Below are positions 33,268 through 42,090 of a stretch of DNA of 64,000 bases, piece after piece (the first letter of the stretch is position 1; every line of letters begins with the position of its first letter). The position numbers and the translations under genes were made by a program. The stretch spans positions 1-64,000 of the forward strand of contig CATJLA010000087.1 of assembly GCA_949741215.1 (NCBI GenBank), in the 5' to 3' direction. Below the pieces are notes generated by a model, which saw nothing but the letters and a program-made list of their open reading frames with translations, was not told the DNA's origin and did not search any database. The DNA comes from an uncultured Oscillospiraceae bacterium. GTDB lineage: Bacteria; Bacillota; Clostridia; Oscillospirales; Ruminococcaceae.

Positions 33268-33837
33268 TTACAGCTCCTTGCCCCAAAACACAATCCGGTG
33301 CCCGGCTTCTGCTGCTAGGGCCTTCAGCTCCTCAAATTCCCCACAAGGGCAAGGGAACAGCACGTAGCTGTCGCTGTCAATATCCACGCCGCCCACCAAA
33401 TAGCCATAGGGACGCCACTTTTCCTCCAAAACAGCACACCAATCCGGAATTTCCCCCTCTTCCGAGAACCATTCCGGCTGAACCGGCAAGCCTCTGCTTT
33501 CCGCCAGCTGTTCCATCCAGCCGATAAACTCCGAAAGCTCCTCTTTCCAGTCCAATTCGCAAAAAAGCCCGGCGTCCTCCATCCGGTTTACCAAAGTAAG
33601 CCAGCAGATTCCCCTGTTGTCCTCAGAAGAAATACTTCTTTCCTCCAGTTCTCCCCGATGCAGGGTGTAATACTCCGTGGGGTTTTCAAAGCAGGCAAAA
33701 AGCTCCTGAAGCAGCGCTTCGTCCCTGGTAAGGCGGCGGGCAAGGCGTTTGTAGGGCTCCCCGCAAAATGGCTGGGCCTCCGGCAATGGTTCCTCCAGCG
33801 GCAGCTGCTTTGCTTTTAAAAATTCCAAAAGTTTCAT
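33268..33837 (-). CDS. DUF6630-like protein
   Basis: 189-residue acidic soluble protein, tentatively DUF6630. The block DNRGICWLTLVNRMEDAGLFCELDW and the end GVDIDSDSYVLFPCPCGEFEELKALA are the distinctive features, with several Cys and Trp residues. Role unknown; similar proteins occur scattered in Firmicutes, sometimes as contact-dependent immunity-like proteins, but nothing here confirms that. First gene of the 33837-32117 run. No strong promoter seen. Confidence 0.6.
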   Translation of the reverse strand: MKLLEFLKAKQLPLEEPLPEAQPFCGEPYKRLARRLTRDEALLQELFACFENPTEYYTLHRGELEERSISSEDNRGICWLTLVNRMEDAGLFCELDWKEELSEFIGWMEQLAESRGLPVQPEWFSEEGEIPDWCAVLEEKWRPYGYLVGGVDIDSDSYVLFPCPCGEFEELKALAAEAGHRIVFWGKEL

Positions 33838-33870
33838 TTCAACCCCACTCCTTCTTCGTCATGTAAAAAG

Positions 33871-33919
33871 CTTTGGGGACGTGCCCGGGAATGATGCGCC
33901 CGGTTACGTCCCCCAAAGG
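33871..33919 (-). terminator. Terminator of the CinA/sortase/SpoIID fusion gene
   Basis: Nested stem CTTTGGGGACGT..CCCGGG / CCGG..ACGTCCCCCAAAG with CTTTTTA following on the minus strand. Confidence 0.85.
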
Positions 33920-33921
33920 CG

Positions 33922-36900
33922 TTACTTTACAGTAGTGCCCGGGAAGTAGTGCTCCAAAATTTCCACATAGTCGTACCCCTGCCGGGCCATCAGGATTGCG
34001 CCGTTCTGGCTCATACCCACTCCATGGCCATAGCCGTAGGTGGTAAAGATAAACTGGTCGTTCCGGGAATCATACTCCACATCAAATTTGGCGGAGCGCA
34101 GGCCGAATACTGCCTCCCGCAGAACTCTGCCGGTGATATCGTAATAACGGCCGGTGGCGTCGTAGTAATATTTGGTTTCATTGCCAACCCGCATTTTGTC
34201 GTTATAACCGCCGCTGGTGTAGGTAAGTACTTCAAACCAGTCCTCCGGGTCGCCGTCCAAAGTAATGCTCAGCTGGTAGTCCACCAGAGATTCCACCTGG
34301 CTGCGGGAGATTTTTTTGGTTTGCCGGTAGCCGGGGGCGTTTTCGTCTATCGAGCTGTCCACACTGACAAGATAAGGGTAGTTGCCCCCCCAAACCTCCG
34401 CGCTGGACTGGGTTTGCCCGCCGCTGGTAGCGTGATAGCAGGTGTAAGCCAGGCTGCCCCGGTAGTATACCCCTTCTCCCAGAACCTGAGCCACAGCCTT
34501 TTCTACCGATTTGGAGTAGTTGCTGCGCATGGCTACACTGGGGGTGGTGCCAAGCACCGTGTTGGCATAGCGGATATAGCTGTAGGCCGCCACAGCCTGG
34601 GCTTTCAGAGCTTCCAGCTCGGTAGTGCTGCCAAGCTCGGCCCCAACTATCTGGCAAAGGATTTCGTAGGCGTCATCGCTGTAAACACGTCCGCCGCTGG
34701 AAACCTTCAGGGTAATGCCGGAGGCGTCCGGAGCAGTAAAGTCGTCGTCATCGTCCCAGCTTTCGCCCCAATCATCGCCCCAGTCGTCCTCATAGCCGTC
34801 ATCCTTTTCCACACCGGAGATGATGATAACCCCACTGCTGGAGCTGCTGTTTTTATCACTGTCCCGCATTGCGCCTACCCCGCCGCCGCTGCTGCCGGAG
34901 GACGAGGCTGCAGGCGTGGTTTCCGGCGTTGTCGCAGGGGTAGTTGCAGGCGGTGTTGTAGCAGGAGGCGTGGTGGCAGGGGGCGTCATCACCGGTGGAG
35001 TAGTTTCCGGCGGGGTAGTTTGCTCCGGCTCCGGGGACGTCGCGGTATCCTCCGGTGCAGGGGGAATAGTTTCAGGCTTGGAGGCAGCTTCAATCTTGAT
35101 AGGCTTAGGGGTGGTTTCCGGCTCGGAGGTGGTAGCGGGAAAAAGCTGCGCGTAAAACACAGTTTCCGGCTTAGGCTCACCCTTTTCCCGGTACCAGCGG
35201 TCCGGGTACAAAGGCTCCTGAGCCAAAGAGGCTTTTGCAACGTCGGGATAATCCTCCTCCTCCCGCAGCTTTCGGGCCAGCACTACAAAGTCCGCTCCCT
35301 CAATTTCAGATGGGGTGGAAAGCGCCAGCAGCTGGTCACCATACTCCGCGTCAACGCCGGTATCCAGCAGCGAGCGGAGCTGTACCTCATACACATACCG
35401 GTTGAACTGCCGTTCCGTATTGCCGGCGGCAAAATCCCGGTAGTTAAAAATATCCCCCTGGGTGCGCTCCTGATTGGCGTAAAACACCGCCATTACCAGG
35501 TACTCCCCCTCATCATACACGCTGTCAAACCGAACAACGGGATGCTCCCGATAATAATCCAGCTCTTTATAGGACGTAAGCGTGCCGAACATCTGGCCGT
35601 CCTTGGGGTTGCTGCCATAGATTACCAGCTGATCGCAGAAGAATTTTACATCTCCCCGGTAGTCCAGATAAAGGGTGCCATAGGAACTGAAGTTACGGTC
35701 AAAGTCCCGGGTAGCATAATACTGCAGGGTGTCGCTATCCTCAAAGCCTTGGGTAACCGGATAGCTGATGGAGGTTCCGGGTATTGTGAGCCAGCCGCAT
35801 ACCTCCGGGTTGCGGCTGTACAGCTGGGCAAACTGAGGCAGGTAGTCGGCGGGATAATCCTGAGGAAACTGGGGCTGAACCGTATACAGCTGTTCAATCT
35901 CCGCCCAAACGGCCCGGGCATGCTGCCCCATAAAGGCCTGAAAGCCGAAGAATCCCCCCACTACCAACGCAGCGGCGGCGCAAAGGGAGCCAATCGCAAT
36001 GGCAATCTTTTTGGCAGAGCCCTTTTCCGGCTGCAGGGGCTCCCACTCAAGGGTTTGCACCGGAAAAGGATCACCGCCCTCCTCCCCAAACAGCAGGAAG
36101 CCCGTGCCGCTGCTTTTGCCCCGGAGCAGCTTTTTGGGCTCCTCCCAGCCGGGCAGCAGGCCGGGGCGGGCGGCAAGCACATTGTAAAACAGGCGGCAGC
36201 CGCACCGGGCGGCATACAGAGGATGATCCGATTCCTCCAGCTCCGATGGATAGGGGGCTGCGGCAATCCAAAGATGTTCCCCGTCCGTCAGGGCGGCGTA
36301 GGCGGATTCGTCGCCCGCTATCGTCCAAAAGCCATAGGAAGCGCCCGTTTGCTGCTGGTAGCGGACGGCAAGCATACCGGCAGTACCGCCGCTTTCCGGC
36401 CCGTATTTTTGCAGTAACGTGCGGGAAAGCCCAAACTCCTGCTCCAGCTCCGGGGCGGAGGATGCGGCATGGCAGGCGGTAAGCCCCGGGCAGCGCTCCA
36501 AAAGCCCGCCAAGAGCGGTATAAGGGTATTCTCCGGCGGCAAAGGTAATTTTTCCTTCGGCAAGCTTTTCAAACAGGGCCTGCTCCCCTTCCTCCGGGAA
36601 AACCCAGCGGTTTTCGCCCTTGGCGTACACAAAATCCTCCAAATCCAGCGCAAAACTGCTGGCTGCAGGACGTCCCAAAGCCTGTGCGTCCTCTGTGGTT
36701 TTAGCGGCGGCGGTAATCCGCAGAATAACCCCGGCCCCCTGATGATACGCCACAACAGCGGGATTCTTTTTGATCATCCAATCCTTCAGCCGCAGCTCCA
36801 ACCGCTTTTTGGAGATGCCGAACAGCCCCATAGACCAGCAGTAGGCCTGCTTGCCGGTAACCCGCGCCAAAAATTGGGTCATTTCCTGGCAGGCCATGGG

Positions 36901-37401
36901 GGAGAACACCTGCTGGGCAGCCGGCAGGAATACAATACACTGCTCCTTTACCGCCATGCCAAAGCCGCTGTTTACCCCGTCGGGGGAAGGCCAAACCTCC
37001 CCGTTGATGCCGGTTCCGGCAAGGTCAGGGAACAGGGCAAGCTCCTCCCACTCCTCTTCCGGCGCTTCTTCCATCCCCTCCGGCTGGGACGAAGTGAAGC
37101 GGGCAATTCGCGCAGCCACCTCTTTATCCTGCTGCAAAGGGAGCTGCAGGCCCTCTAAAATTATTTTGCGCAGCCCGGCGCTGCCGTAATGGCCCAGGCC
37201 CCCGGCAAAAATCACTAATTCCCCTTTGGTAAGGGCCTCGCTGGCGGCTTCCATCAGCTGCTGGGGGTCCTTTTCCAGCCATTGCAGGCGGTCCAGGGAA
37301 ATATCCAGCATTTCCAGCTGTTTTTTCAGCAGCCGGGCCATTTCCTGGGAGCTGTTTCCCTCGGGGTGCAGCCCCACTGCTATCAGTTGTGCTGAGATCA
37401 T
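33922..37401 (-). CDS. Fusion protein: CinA-like region, membrane helix, catalytically dead sortase B fold, P/T linker, SpoIID domain
   Basis: 1159 residues. (1) 1-390 resembles competence-damage protein CinA: a MoCF-like part (ELVIFAGGLGHYGS at 61-74 for the usual TGGLGPT) and an amidase-like part (around 270-363), both with altered key residues. (2) Membrane helix 466-490. (3) 515-715, class B sortase fold (GWLTIPGTSISYPVTQ), but YGSNPKDGQMFG has Ser597 for the catalytic His and ALSTPSE has Pro697 for the Cys; Arg710 is kept. (4) 757-830, Pro/Thr-rich linker. (5) 903-1159, SpoIID/LytB domain with Glu922 and GYGHGVGMSQNG intact, a peptidoglycan stem-stripping lytic transglycosylase in sporulation. 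GGAGG 6 nt before ATG 37401. Topology: CinA part inside, the rest outside. Confidence 0.85.
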   Translation of the reverse strand: MISAQLIAVGLHPEGNSSQEMARLLKKQLEMLDISLDRLQWLEKDPQQLMEAASEALTKGELVIFAGGLGHYGSAGLRKIILEGLQLPLQQDKEVAARIARFTSSQPEGMEEAPEEEWEELALFPDLAGTGINGEVWPSPDGVNSGFGMAVKEQCIVFLPAAQQVFSPMACQEMTQFLARVTGKQAYCWSMGLFGISKKRLELRLKDWMIKKNPAVVAYHQGAGVILRITAAAKTTEDAQALGRPAASSFALDLEDFVYAKGENRWVFPEEGEQALFEKLAEGKITFAAGEYPYTALGGLLERCPGLTACHAASSAPELEQEFGLSRTLLQKYGPESGGTAGMLAVRYQQQTGASYGFWTIAGDESAYAALTDGEHLWIAAAPYPSELEESDHPLYAARCGCRLFYNVLAARPGLLPGWEEPKKLLRGKSSGTGFLLFGEEGGDPFPVQTLEWEPLQPEKGSAKKIAIAIGSLCAAAALVVGGFFGFQAFMGQHARAVWAEIEQLYTVQPQFPQDYPADYLPQFAQLYSRNPEVCGWLTIPGTSISYPVTQGFEDSDTLQYYATRDFDRNFSSYGTLYLDYRGDVKFFCDQLVIYGSNPKDGQMFGTLTSYKELDYYREHPVVRFDSVYDEGEYLVMAVFYANQERTQGDIFNYRDFAAGNTERQFNRYVYEVQLRSLLDTGVDAEYGDQLLALSTPSEIEGADFVVLARKLREEEDYPDVAKASLAQEPLYPDRWYREKGEPKPETVFYAQLFPATTSEPETTPKPIKIEAASKPETIPPAPEDTATSPEPEQTTPPETTPPVMTPPATTPPATTPPATTPATTPETTPAASSSGSSGGGVGAMRDSDKNSSSSSGVIIISGVEKDDGYEDDWGDDWGESWDDDDDFTAPDASGITLKVSSGGRVYSDDAYEILCQIVGAELGSTTELEALKAQAVAAYSYIRYANTVLGTTPSVAMRSNYSKSVEKAVAQVLGEGVYYRGSLAYTCYHATSGGQTQSSAEVWGGNYPYLVSVDSSIDENAPGYRQTKKISRSQVESLVDYQLSITLDGDPEDWFEVLTYTSGGYNDKMRVGNETKYYYDATGRYYDITGRVLREAVFGLRSAKFDVEYDSRNDQFIFTTYGYGHGVGMSQNGAILMARQGYDYVEILEHYFPGTTVK

Positions 37402-37522
37402 CCGGCTCCTCCTTTTCTGGCAGGCAGGTGTGTTTCGTTTCAGGCCCGGGACGTCGTGCGTGCGGGACGTCCCAAAGCCCTGATAGATAAGCTCCTCCCC
37501 CTTTTTCCGTCTGCGCCGCGGC

Positions 37523-37551
37523 TTGCACAACCAATCGGGCTATGTTATAAT
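37523..37551 (+). promoter_or_regulatory. Promoter of the GyrI-like gene
   Basis: TTGCAC (37523-37528), 17-bp spacer, TATAAT (37546-37551). Divergent from the fusion gene at 37401. Confidence 0.8.
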
Positions 37552-37585
37552 GATGGCAGAAAACGGAAGGATAGGGGAGAATCAA

Positions 37586-38026
37586 ATGCAAAGTGTCAGA
37601 ATTTATGAAATGCCCGATTGTAAAATGGTTTCATCGGGAATCGGCATGTTTGGGGACGAGAAGATCCGTTTGTTTGAAGAATGGCTCTCCTCCCAAAAGC
37701 GCGGCATGTTCCCCAAGGACTTTTTGTTCTGTATGGAAGGAGGCTTTGTTTGGCTGTATCAATATGAAGAAGGAATGTCGGTTCCGGACAGTTTGAAGAT
37801 CGTTGATTTTCCGGGCGGGCTTTACGCGGTTGCCGCCGATATCGACCAAAAAACAGACCAACAGCTTATGAAAGCCGAGGTGGACCGGTTCCTGCAGGAA
37901 AACGGCTTTGAGCGGGACTTATCCCGCCCGGAGTTGGGGAATATCATTACCTCTCCCCTTGCAAAGGAGATCATGGGATACGAACAGATGGACTACTACA
38001 CTCCCGTCAAACCAAAAAAGCAGTGA
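37586..38026 (+). CDS. GyrI-like small-molecule-binding domain protein
   Basis: 146-residue stand-alone GyrI/AraC_E_bind-type domain: IYEMPDCKMVSSGIGMFGDE at the start, then the two-strand units FCMEGGFVWLYQYEEGM and VDFPGGLYAVAADID, and the ending typical of the fold. It binds hydrophobic or cationic ligands in related proteins and lacks an HTH, so it would sense or sequester rather than regulate directly. ATG 37586 with GGGGAG 6 nt upstream. The small membrane gene follows 35 bp downstream and is probably co-transcribed. Confidence 0.8.
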   Translation: MQSVRIYEMPDCKMVSSGIGMFGDEKIRLFEEWLSSQKRGMFPKDFLFCMEGGFVWLYQYEEGMSVPDSLKIVDFPGGLYAVAADIDQKTDQQLMKAEVDRFLQENGFERDLSRPELGNIITSPLAKEIMGYEQMDYYTPVKPKKQ

Positions 38027-38061
38027 TAGAGTCACACCCTACAAAGTTGGAGGAACCAAGT

Positions 38062-38214
38062 ATGTGGGAAGAATTAGGAATCAGCGGAGGAACGGCAATC
38101 ATTATTTTGACCGCATTATATTTCATCATCAAGTGGGCGGTCAAAAATGGCGTAAAAGAAGCTTATGAGAAAATTGCCAGGGAAAAAACGACGAATCATT
38201 TGGATAAAGAATAA
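38062..38214 (+). CDS. 50-aa single-pass membrane protein
   Basis: Short protein: WEELGISGGTAIIILTALYF begins a membrane helix that continues IIKWAVKNGV, followed by a charged cytosolic tail (KEAYEKIAREKTTNHLDKE). The pattern resembles small Clostridia membrane proteins with a KEAY tail; function unknown. GGAGG 8 nt before the ATG supports translation. Ends at a terminator at 38262. Confidence 0.7.
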   Translation: MWEELGISGGTAIIILTALYFIIKWAVKNGVKEAYEKIAREKTTNHLDKE

Positions 38215-38261
38215 AACAGCTTTCTAAAAAGGAGTCATATCATCATTGCAGATGCCGGCCG

Positions 38262-38295
38262 GGCGGTTATCCATAAAGGGTAACCGCCTTTTTTA
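38262..38295 (+). terminator. Terminator after the small membrane gene
   Basis: GGCGGTTA-tccataaaggg-TAACCGCC followed by TTTTTTAT. Confidence 0.88.
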
Positions 38296-38310
38296 TAAAA
38301 GCCGGGCGGG

Positions 38311-39510
38311 CTATTCAATATACCCTTTCGCGCCCTTGTCCGTTACCAGGATAACCTCCACCGATTCCACCGCTTCGGCAATCATCTCCTCCATGCCCGG
38401 GATTTTGGCCTCCGCTTCCGTCACCATAGCCAGGGTGGGCTTGGTTTTGGGGTGCTTGGGGGTAAACACGGTACAGCAGTCCTCATAGGGCTCAATAGAG
38501 GTTTCAAAAGTATCAATTTTCCGGGAAATCGTAATGATCTCCTCCTTATCCATGCCAATCAAAGGCCGCAGCACCGGCAGGGACGAAGCTGCGTCGGTAC
38601 ATCCAATGGCGTGAACCGTCTGGCTTGCCACCTGGGCCAGGCTTTCCCCGGTAATCAAGGCGCTGCACTGCTCCTTTAGGGCAAGCCTTTCCGAGATCAT
38701 CATCATAAACCGGCGCATAATTACGGTAAACAAATCCTCCGGGCAGCAATCCTTAATCGCCTCCTGGATCCGGGTTAAATTCACCACATACATGGGCAGA
38801 CGTCCGCAGTAGGCTGTCATTTTATGCACTAAGGTGATTACCTTCAGCTTAGCCCTGTCGCTGGTATAAGGGGGGCTTACAAAGTGGATGGGAATCAGTT
38901 CCAGCCCCCGTTTGGCCATCATGTAGCCGGCCACCGGGCTGTCTATCCCGCCAGAAATTAAAAGCGCCGCTTTGCCGCTGGTGCCCACCGGCATTCCGCC
39001 TGCTCCCGGCAGCTGCTTGGCATGGATATACGCCCCAAATTCCCGGATTTCCACAGTAACAATCAGCTCCGGGTCGTTCACATCCACCTTCAGGTGAGGA
39101 TAATGGTCCAAAATCACGCCCCCCAGCTCGGAGCAGATTTTGGGGGAATCGTAAGGGAAGGACTTATCCGACCGTTTGGCCTTTACCTTAAAGGTAGCGG
39201 CCTCCCGAAGCTGCTCGTCCAAATAGCTTAAAGCGGTGGAGCAGATGAGGTCAAAGTCCTTTTCCACCACACAGGCCCGGCAAAGGGCCGCAATGCCGAA
39301 CACCTTTTGCAGCCGGGCAACCGCTTCGTCAATATCGGCCTCCTCATCCCTGGGCTCAATGTAAATGGTGGATTGGGCCTTATAGCACCGGTAACTGCCG
39401 GTAGGGGCAATCCTCCGCTTGGCGTTTTTAATCAGCTTGTCCTCAAAGCTGGAGCGGTTCAGCCCTTTTAAGGCAATTTCCCCGTCCTTCAGCAGAATAA
39501 TTTCTTTCAT
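38311..39510 (-). CDS. thiI: ThiI, tRNA 4-thiouridine sulfurtransferase
   Basis: 399-residue ThiI with N-terminal ferredoxin-like/THUMP region and PP-loop ATPase domain (LISGGIDSPVAGYMMAKRG). No rhodanese domain, as in Bacillus and most Firmicutes, so sulfur is handed directly from a dedicated cysteine desulfurase, encoded here immediately upstream (45-bp gap). Makes s4U8 in tRNA and can feed thiazole synthesis. ATG at 39510. Confidence 0.96.
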   Translation of the reverse strand: MKEIILLKDGEIALKGLNRSSFEDKLIKNAKRRIAPTGSYRCYKAQSTIYIEPRDEEADIDEAVARLQKVFGIAALCRACVVEKDFDLICSTALSYLDEQLREAATFKVKAKRSDKSFPYDSPKICSELGGVILDHYPHLKVDVNDPELIVTVEIREFGAYIHAKQLPGAGGMPVGTSGKAALLISGGIDSPVAGYMMAKRGLELIPIHFVSPPYTSDRAKLKVITLVHKMTAYCGRLPMYVVNLTRIQEAIKDCCPEDLFTVIMRRFMMMISERLALKEQCSALITGESLAQVASQTVHAIGCTDAASSLPVLRPLIGMDKEEIITISRKIDTFETSIEPYEDCCTVFTPKHPKTKPTLAMVTEAEAKIPGMEEMIAEAVESVEVILVTDKGAKGYIE

Positions 39511-39555
39511 GGCGCATTTCTCCTGTTCTTCTATGACGTCGCCGGTACGGCGGTT

Positions 39556-40695
39556 CTACCTGCGGATTTCCTGCATCCCCTGCAGAATCCGTTTTGCCAG
39601 CAGGGCGGCTTCTTCCGGGGTATTATAGCGGGAAAAGCTGATCCGCAAAGCGGAGTCAATCCGGTCTTCCCCAATCCCCATAGCGGCCAGCACATGGCTT
39701 TTGGCCCCCTTGGCGCAGGCAGAGCCGCTGGAAACATAAAAGCCCTCCTGCTCCAGATAGTGCATCATAATTTCGCTGCGGATCCCCAAAACCGAAAGGT
39801 TTACAAGATAGGGCAGGCCGTCCTCCGGGGAGTTTATCACAATACCCTTCACGCCCCGCAGCTCCTCCAGCAGCCGGTTTTTCACCTCTGTAACGCTGCG
39901 CAGGTGCTCGGCGCGGCCGGCATCCGCCAGCTCGCAGGCCAGGCCAAAGGCGGCAATCCCGGCGGCGTTTTCGGTACCCGGGCGGATTCCTTTTTCCTGC
40001 AGGCCCCCAAACTGCCGGGGCAGCACCCGGGCGCCCTGCTTGATGTAAATCGCCCCCACCCCCTTGGGCCCGTGGATTTTATGGGCGGTAACGGTCATAT
40101 AATCTACGTCCCACTTTTGGGCCTGAATTTTCAGCTTACCCAAAGCCTGCACGGCGTCACAGTGGACGAAGGTGCCTGGGTTTTTTCTGCGCACCGCTTT
40201 TACAAGCTCCGGAACAGGCAGGATAGAGCCGATCTCATTATTCACCAGCATGCAGGAGACCAAAAGCGTGCTTTCGTCCACAAGGGCGGCAAACTGTTCT
40301 GCCGTAATATGGCCGTTTTGGTCCGGCATCACGCGGCATACCGTATAACCTTGGCGCTCCAGCTCCCGGGCAGCCTCCTCCACCGAGGAATGCTCAAAGC
40401 CGGAGATGACCGCCTTTTTGCCCCGCTTAGGATAAGCGGCAGCGGCCCCCAGCAGCGCCAGATTGTTGGCCTCGGTTGCGCCGGAGGTAAACAACAGGTT
40501 TTTCGGCTCGCACCCCATGGCTTTTGCCAGCTGGCGGCGGGCCTTTTCGGTTTTCAGCTGGGCCTCGTATCCCATAGCGTGGAGGGAGGAGGGGTTGCCA
40601 TAGCTTTGAGTGAGCATTTCCAGCATTAGCTGCGCTGCCTCCGGGGAGGTTTGGGTGGTAGCGCTGTTATCAAAATAGTGGCGGGTTTGTTCCAT
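39556..40695 (-). CDS. Cysteine desulfurase (IscS/NifS family)
   Basis: 379-residue PLP enzyme giving persulfide sulfur. YFDNSATTQTSPEA at the start, TSGATEANNLAL, VTAHKIHGPKGVGAIYIK (Schiff-base Lys in the HK pair) and SSGSACAKGAKSHVLAAMG (catalytic Cys) are present. The Cys loop resembles the short (NifZ/YrvO-like) group that partners ThiI and MnmA. The start is uncertain: ATG 40695 fits family N-termini, and other in-frame ATGs at 40713 and 40716 lack better Shine-Dalgarno sequences. Same transcript as thiI. Confidence 0.94.
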   Translation of the reverse strand: MEQTRHYFDNSATTQTSPEAAQLMLEMLTQSYGNPSSLHAMGYEAQLKTEKARRQLAKAMGCEPKNLLFTSGATEANNLALLGAAAAYPKRGKKAVISGFEHSSVEEAARELERQGYTVCRVMPDQNGHITAEQFAALVDESTLLVSCMLVNNEIGSILPVPELVKAVRRKNPGTFVHCDAVQALGKLKIQAQKWDVDYMTVTAHKIHGPKGVGAIYIKQGARVLPRQFGGLQEKGIRPGTENAAGIAAFGLACELADAGRAEHLRSVTEVKNRLLEELRGVKGIVINSPEDGLPYLVNLSVLGIRSEIMMHYLEQEGFYVSSGSACAKGAKSHVLAAMGIGEDRIDSALRISFSRYNTPEEAALLAKRILQGMQEIRR

Positions 40696-40998
40696 GATCT
40701 TCTCACTTTTCATCATATTACTTTCAGACGCCGCCCACAGCGCGGAGCGGAAAAGGGCAGGACGTCTAAAAAAGCTGATTTTGACACAAATATTGCAGTT
40801 GCTTCTCATTATAGCTTATTTTCTGCGAAAATTCAATTTGATTCTCCTGTTTTTGGGGGGATTCCTGTAAATTTTCTGTTTCCCGAGGGGGGAAGGAGGC
40901 GGCACGGGGGGCGGAGAATTATCATATAGTAAAATACCGCCAAAGGCTTTTAGGCCGTTTGGATATAGGATAAGAATACAGATAGGAGTGGTTTTTCC

Positions 40999-41799
40999 AT
41001 GTCCCTTTTACAATTATCCCCGGTGCTGCAGGCGCTGCTTGCCACAACCTTCACCTGGGGAATTACTGCGGCGGGGGCGGCGTTGGTATTTTTTATTGCC
41101 ACAGCCAACCGCCGGCTGATGGATTTGCTGATGGGCTTTGGCGCCGGCGTTATGATAGCCGCCAGCTATTGGTCGCTGCTGAACCCTGCCATAGAGCTTT
41201 GTGGGGAGCTGGGGTATCACCCTTGGCTGCTGCCGGTAACGGGCTTTGGCGTGGGCGGCCTGTTTTTTGTAGGGGCTGACAGACTGCTGGAACACACTTT
41301 GTCCGGAAAAGAAAGCCTTGGCGCAATGGGCAAAAGCTCCCTAAAGCGGAGCCTGCTGCTGGTTACTGCCATTACCTTACATAACATCCCGGAGGGGATG
41401 GCGGTTGGGGTTGCCTTTGGGTGCACTGCCCTGGAGATGCCGGGGGCCTCTCTTTCAGCGGCTATGGCGCTGGCGCTGGGGATTGGGCTGCAGAACTTTC
41501 CGGAGGGCGCGTCGGTTTCGCTACCATTGCGGCGGGACGGGATGAGCCGGTGGAAAAGCTTTTTTTACGGGCAGGCTTCGGGCCTGGTAGAGCCTTTGGC
41601 CGGAGTTATCGGGGCGGCGGCCGCAGTTTCCTCCAAAGCGATGCTCCCGTTTTTGCTTTCCTTTTCCGCCGGAGCAATGATTGCGGTAGCAGCCGCGGAG
41701 CTGATACCGGAATCCACCGCACAAAACAAAACCCTGGGGGCCATGGGCGTGGTTGCCGGCTTCCTAGTAATGATGCTGCTGGACATCGCCTTAAATTAA
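40999..41799 (+). CDS. ZIP-family metal transporter (ZupT/GufA-like)
   Basis: 266-residue integral membrane protein with eight predicted helices. The metal-binding helices show TLHNIPEGMAVGVAFG and LGIGLQNFPEGASVSLPL, the paired H/N-x-x-P-E-G signature of the GufA subfamily. It imports Zn2+ or other divalent metals such as Fe2+/Mn2+ (specificity not predictable). The second motif has Gln-Asn in place of His-Asn. AGGAG lies about 10 nt before the ATG. Monocistronic, followed by the parS palindrome. Confidence 0.92.
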   Translation: MSLLQLSPVLQALLATTFTWGITAAGAALVFFIATANRRLMDLLMGFGAGVMIAASYWSLLNPAIELCGELGYHPWLLPVTGFGVGGLFFVGADRLLEHTLSGKESLGAMGKSSLKRSLLLVTAITLHNIPEGMAVGVAFGCTALEMPGASLSAAMALALGIGLQNFPEGASVSLPLRRDGMSRWKSFFYGQASGLVEPLAGVIGAAAAVSSKAMLPFLLSFSAGAMIAVAAAELIPESTAQNKTLGAMGVVAGFLVMMLLDIALN

Positions 41800-41811
41800 T
41801 TACATTAACTT

Positions 41812-42090
41812 AAGGTAATAGGGAATAGTGAAGAGGGAATAGTGTAGGTACGCTCCCTGCAGGAGCGATTTTAATATTGCGGCGGTGGTTTTTGGCCGGC
41901 TGTGATTGAAATAGCCTTTTCGTCCGCCAAAATGTTTCACGTGAAACATTTTGGTTGCAACCTCAACTTTTTACAGTCAAGAAAAGCTATTTCAACAACA
42001 GCCAATAAAAAATCATACTCTGCAACATTAAAATCGCTCCTTCAAAGGAGCGTACCTCCACTATTCCCTCTTCACTATCACCTATTACTT
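41812..42090. repeat. Dispersed repeat C, 280-bp inverted dimer centred near parS
   Basis: Left half reads AAGGTAATAGGGAATAGTGA... hairpin CGCTCC-ctgca-GGAGCG ... GATTGAAATAGC; the right half is its imperfect reverse complement (GCTATTTCAACAACAGCC ... CGCTCC-ttcaaa-GGAGCG ... CCTATTACTT). The two halves meet at the parS site 41933-41948, about 121 bp from the left end and 142 bp from the right. The rest of the 41800-42084 gap has no gene. Confidence 0.85.
41933..41948. promoter_or_regulatory. parS site 2
   Basis: Exact TGTTTCACGTGAAACA, extended symmetrically as AAAATGTTTCACGTGAAACA + TTTT. It lies at the centre of a long imperfect palindrome. Confidence 0.92.

Noticed and set aside
33949-36417. 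Plus-strand frame of about 820 codons antisense to the fusion gene
   Set aside because: The minus-strand domains (SpoIID, sortase fold) are recognisable; the antisense product is a Gly/Val/Arg-rich artefact.
41812-42090. Complete insertion sequence
   Set aside because: No transposase or target duplication visible. It is a non-coding inverted dimer.
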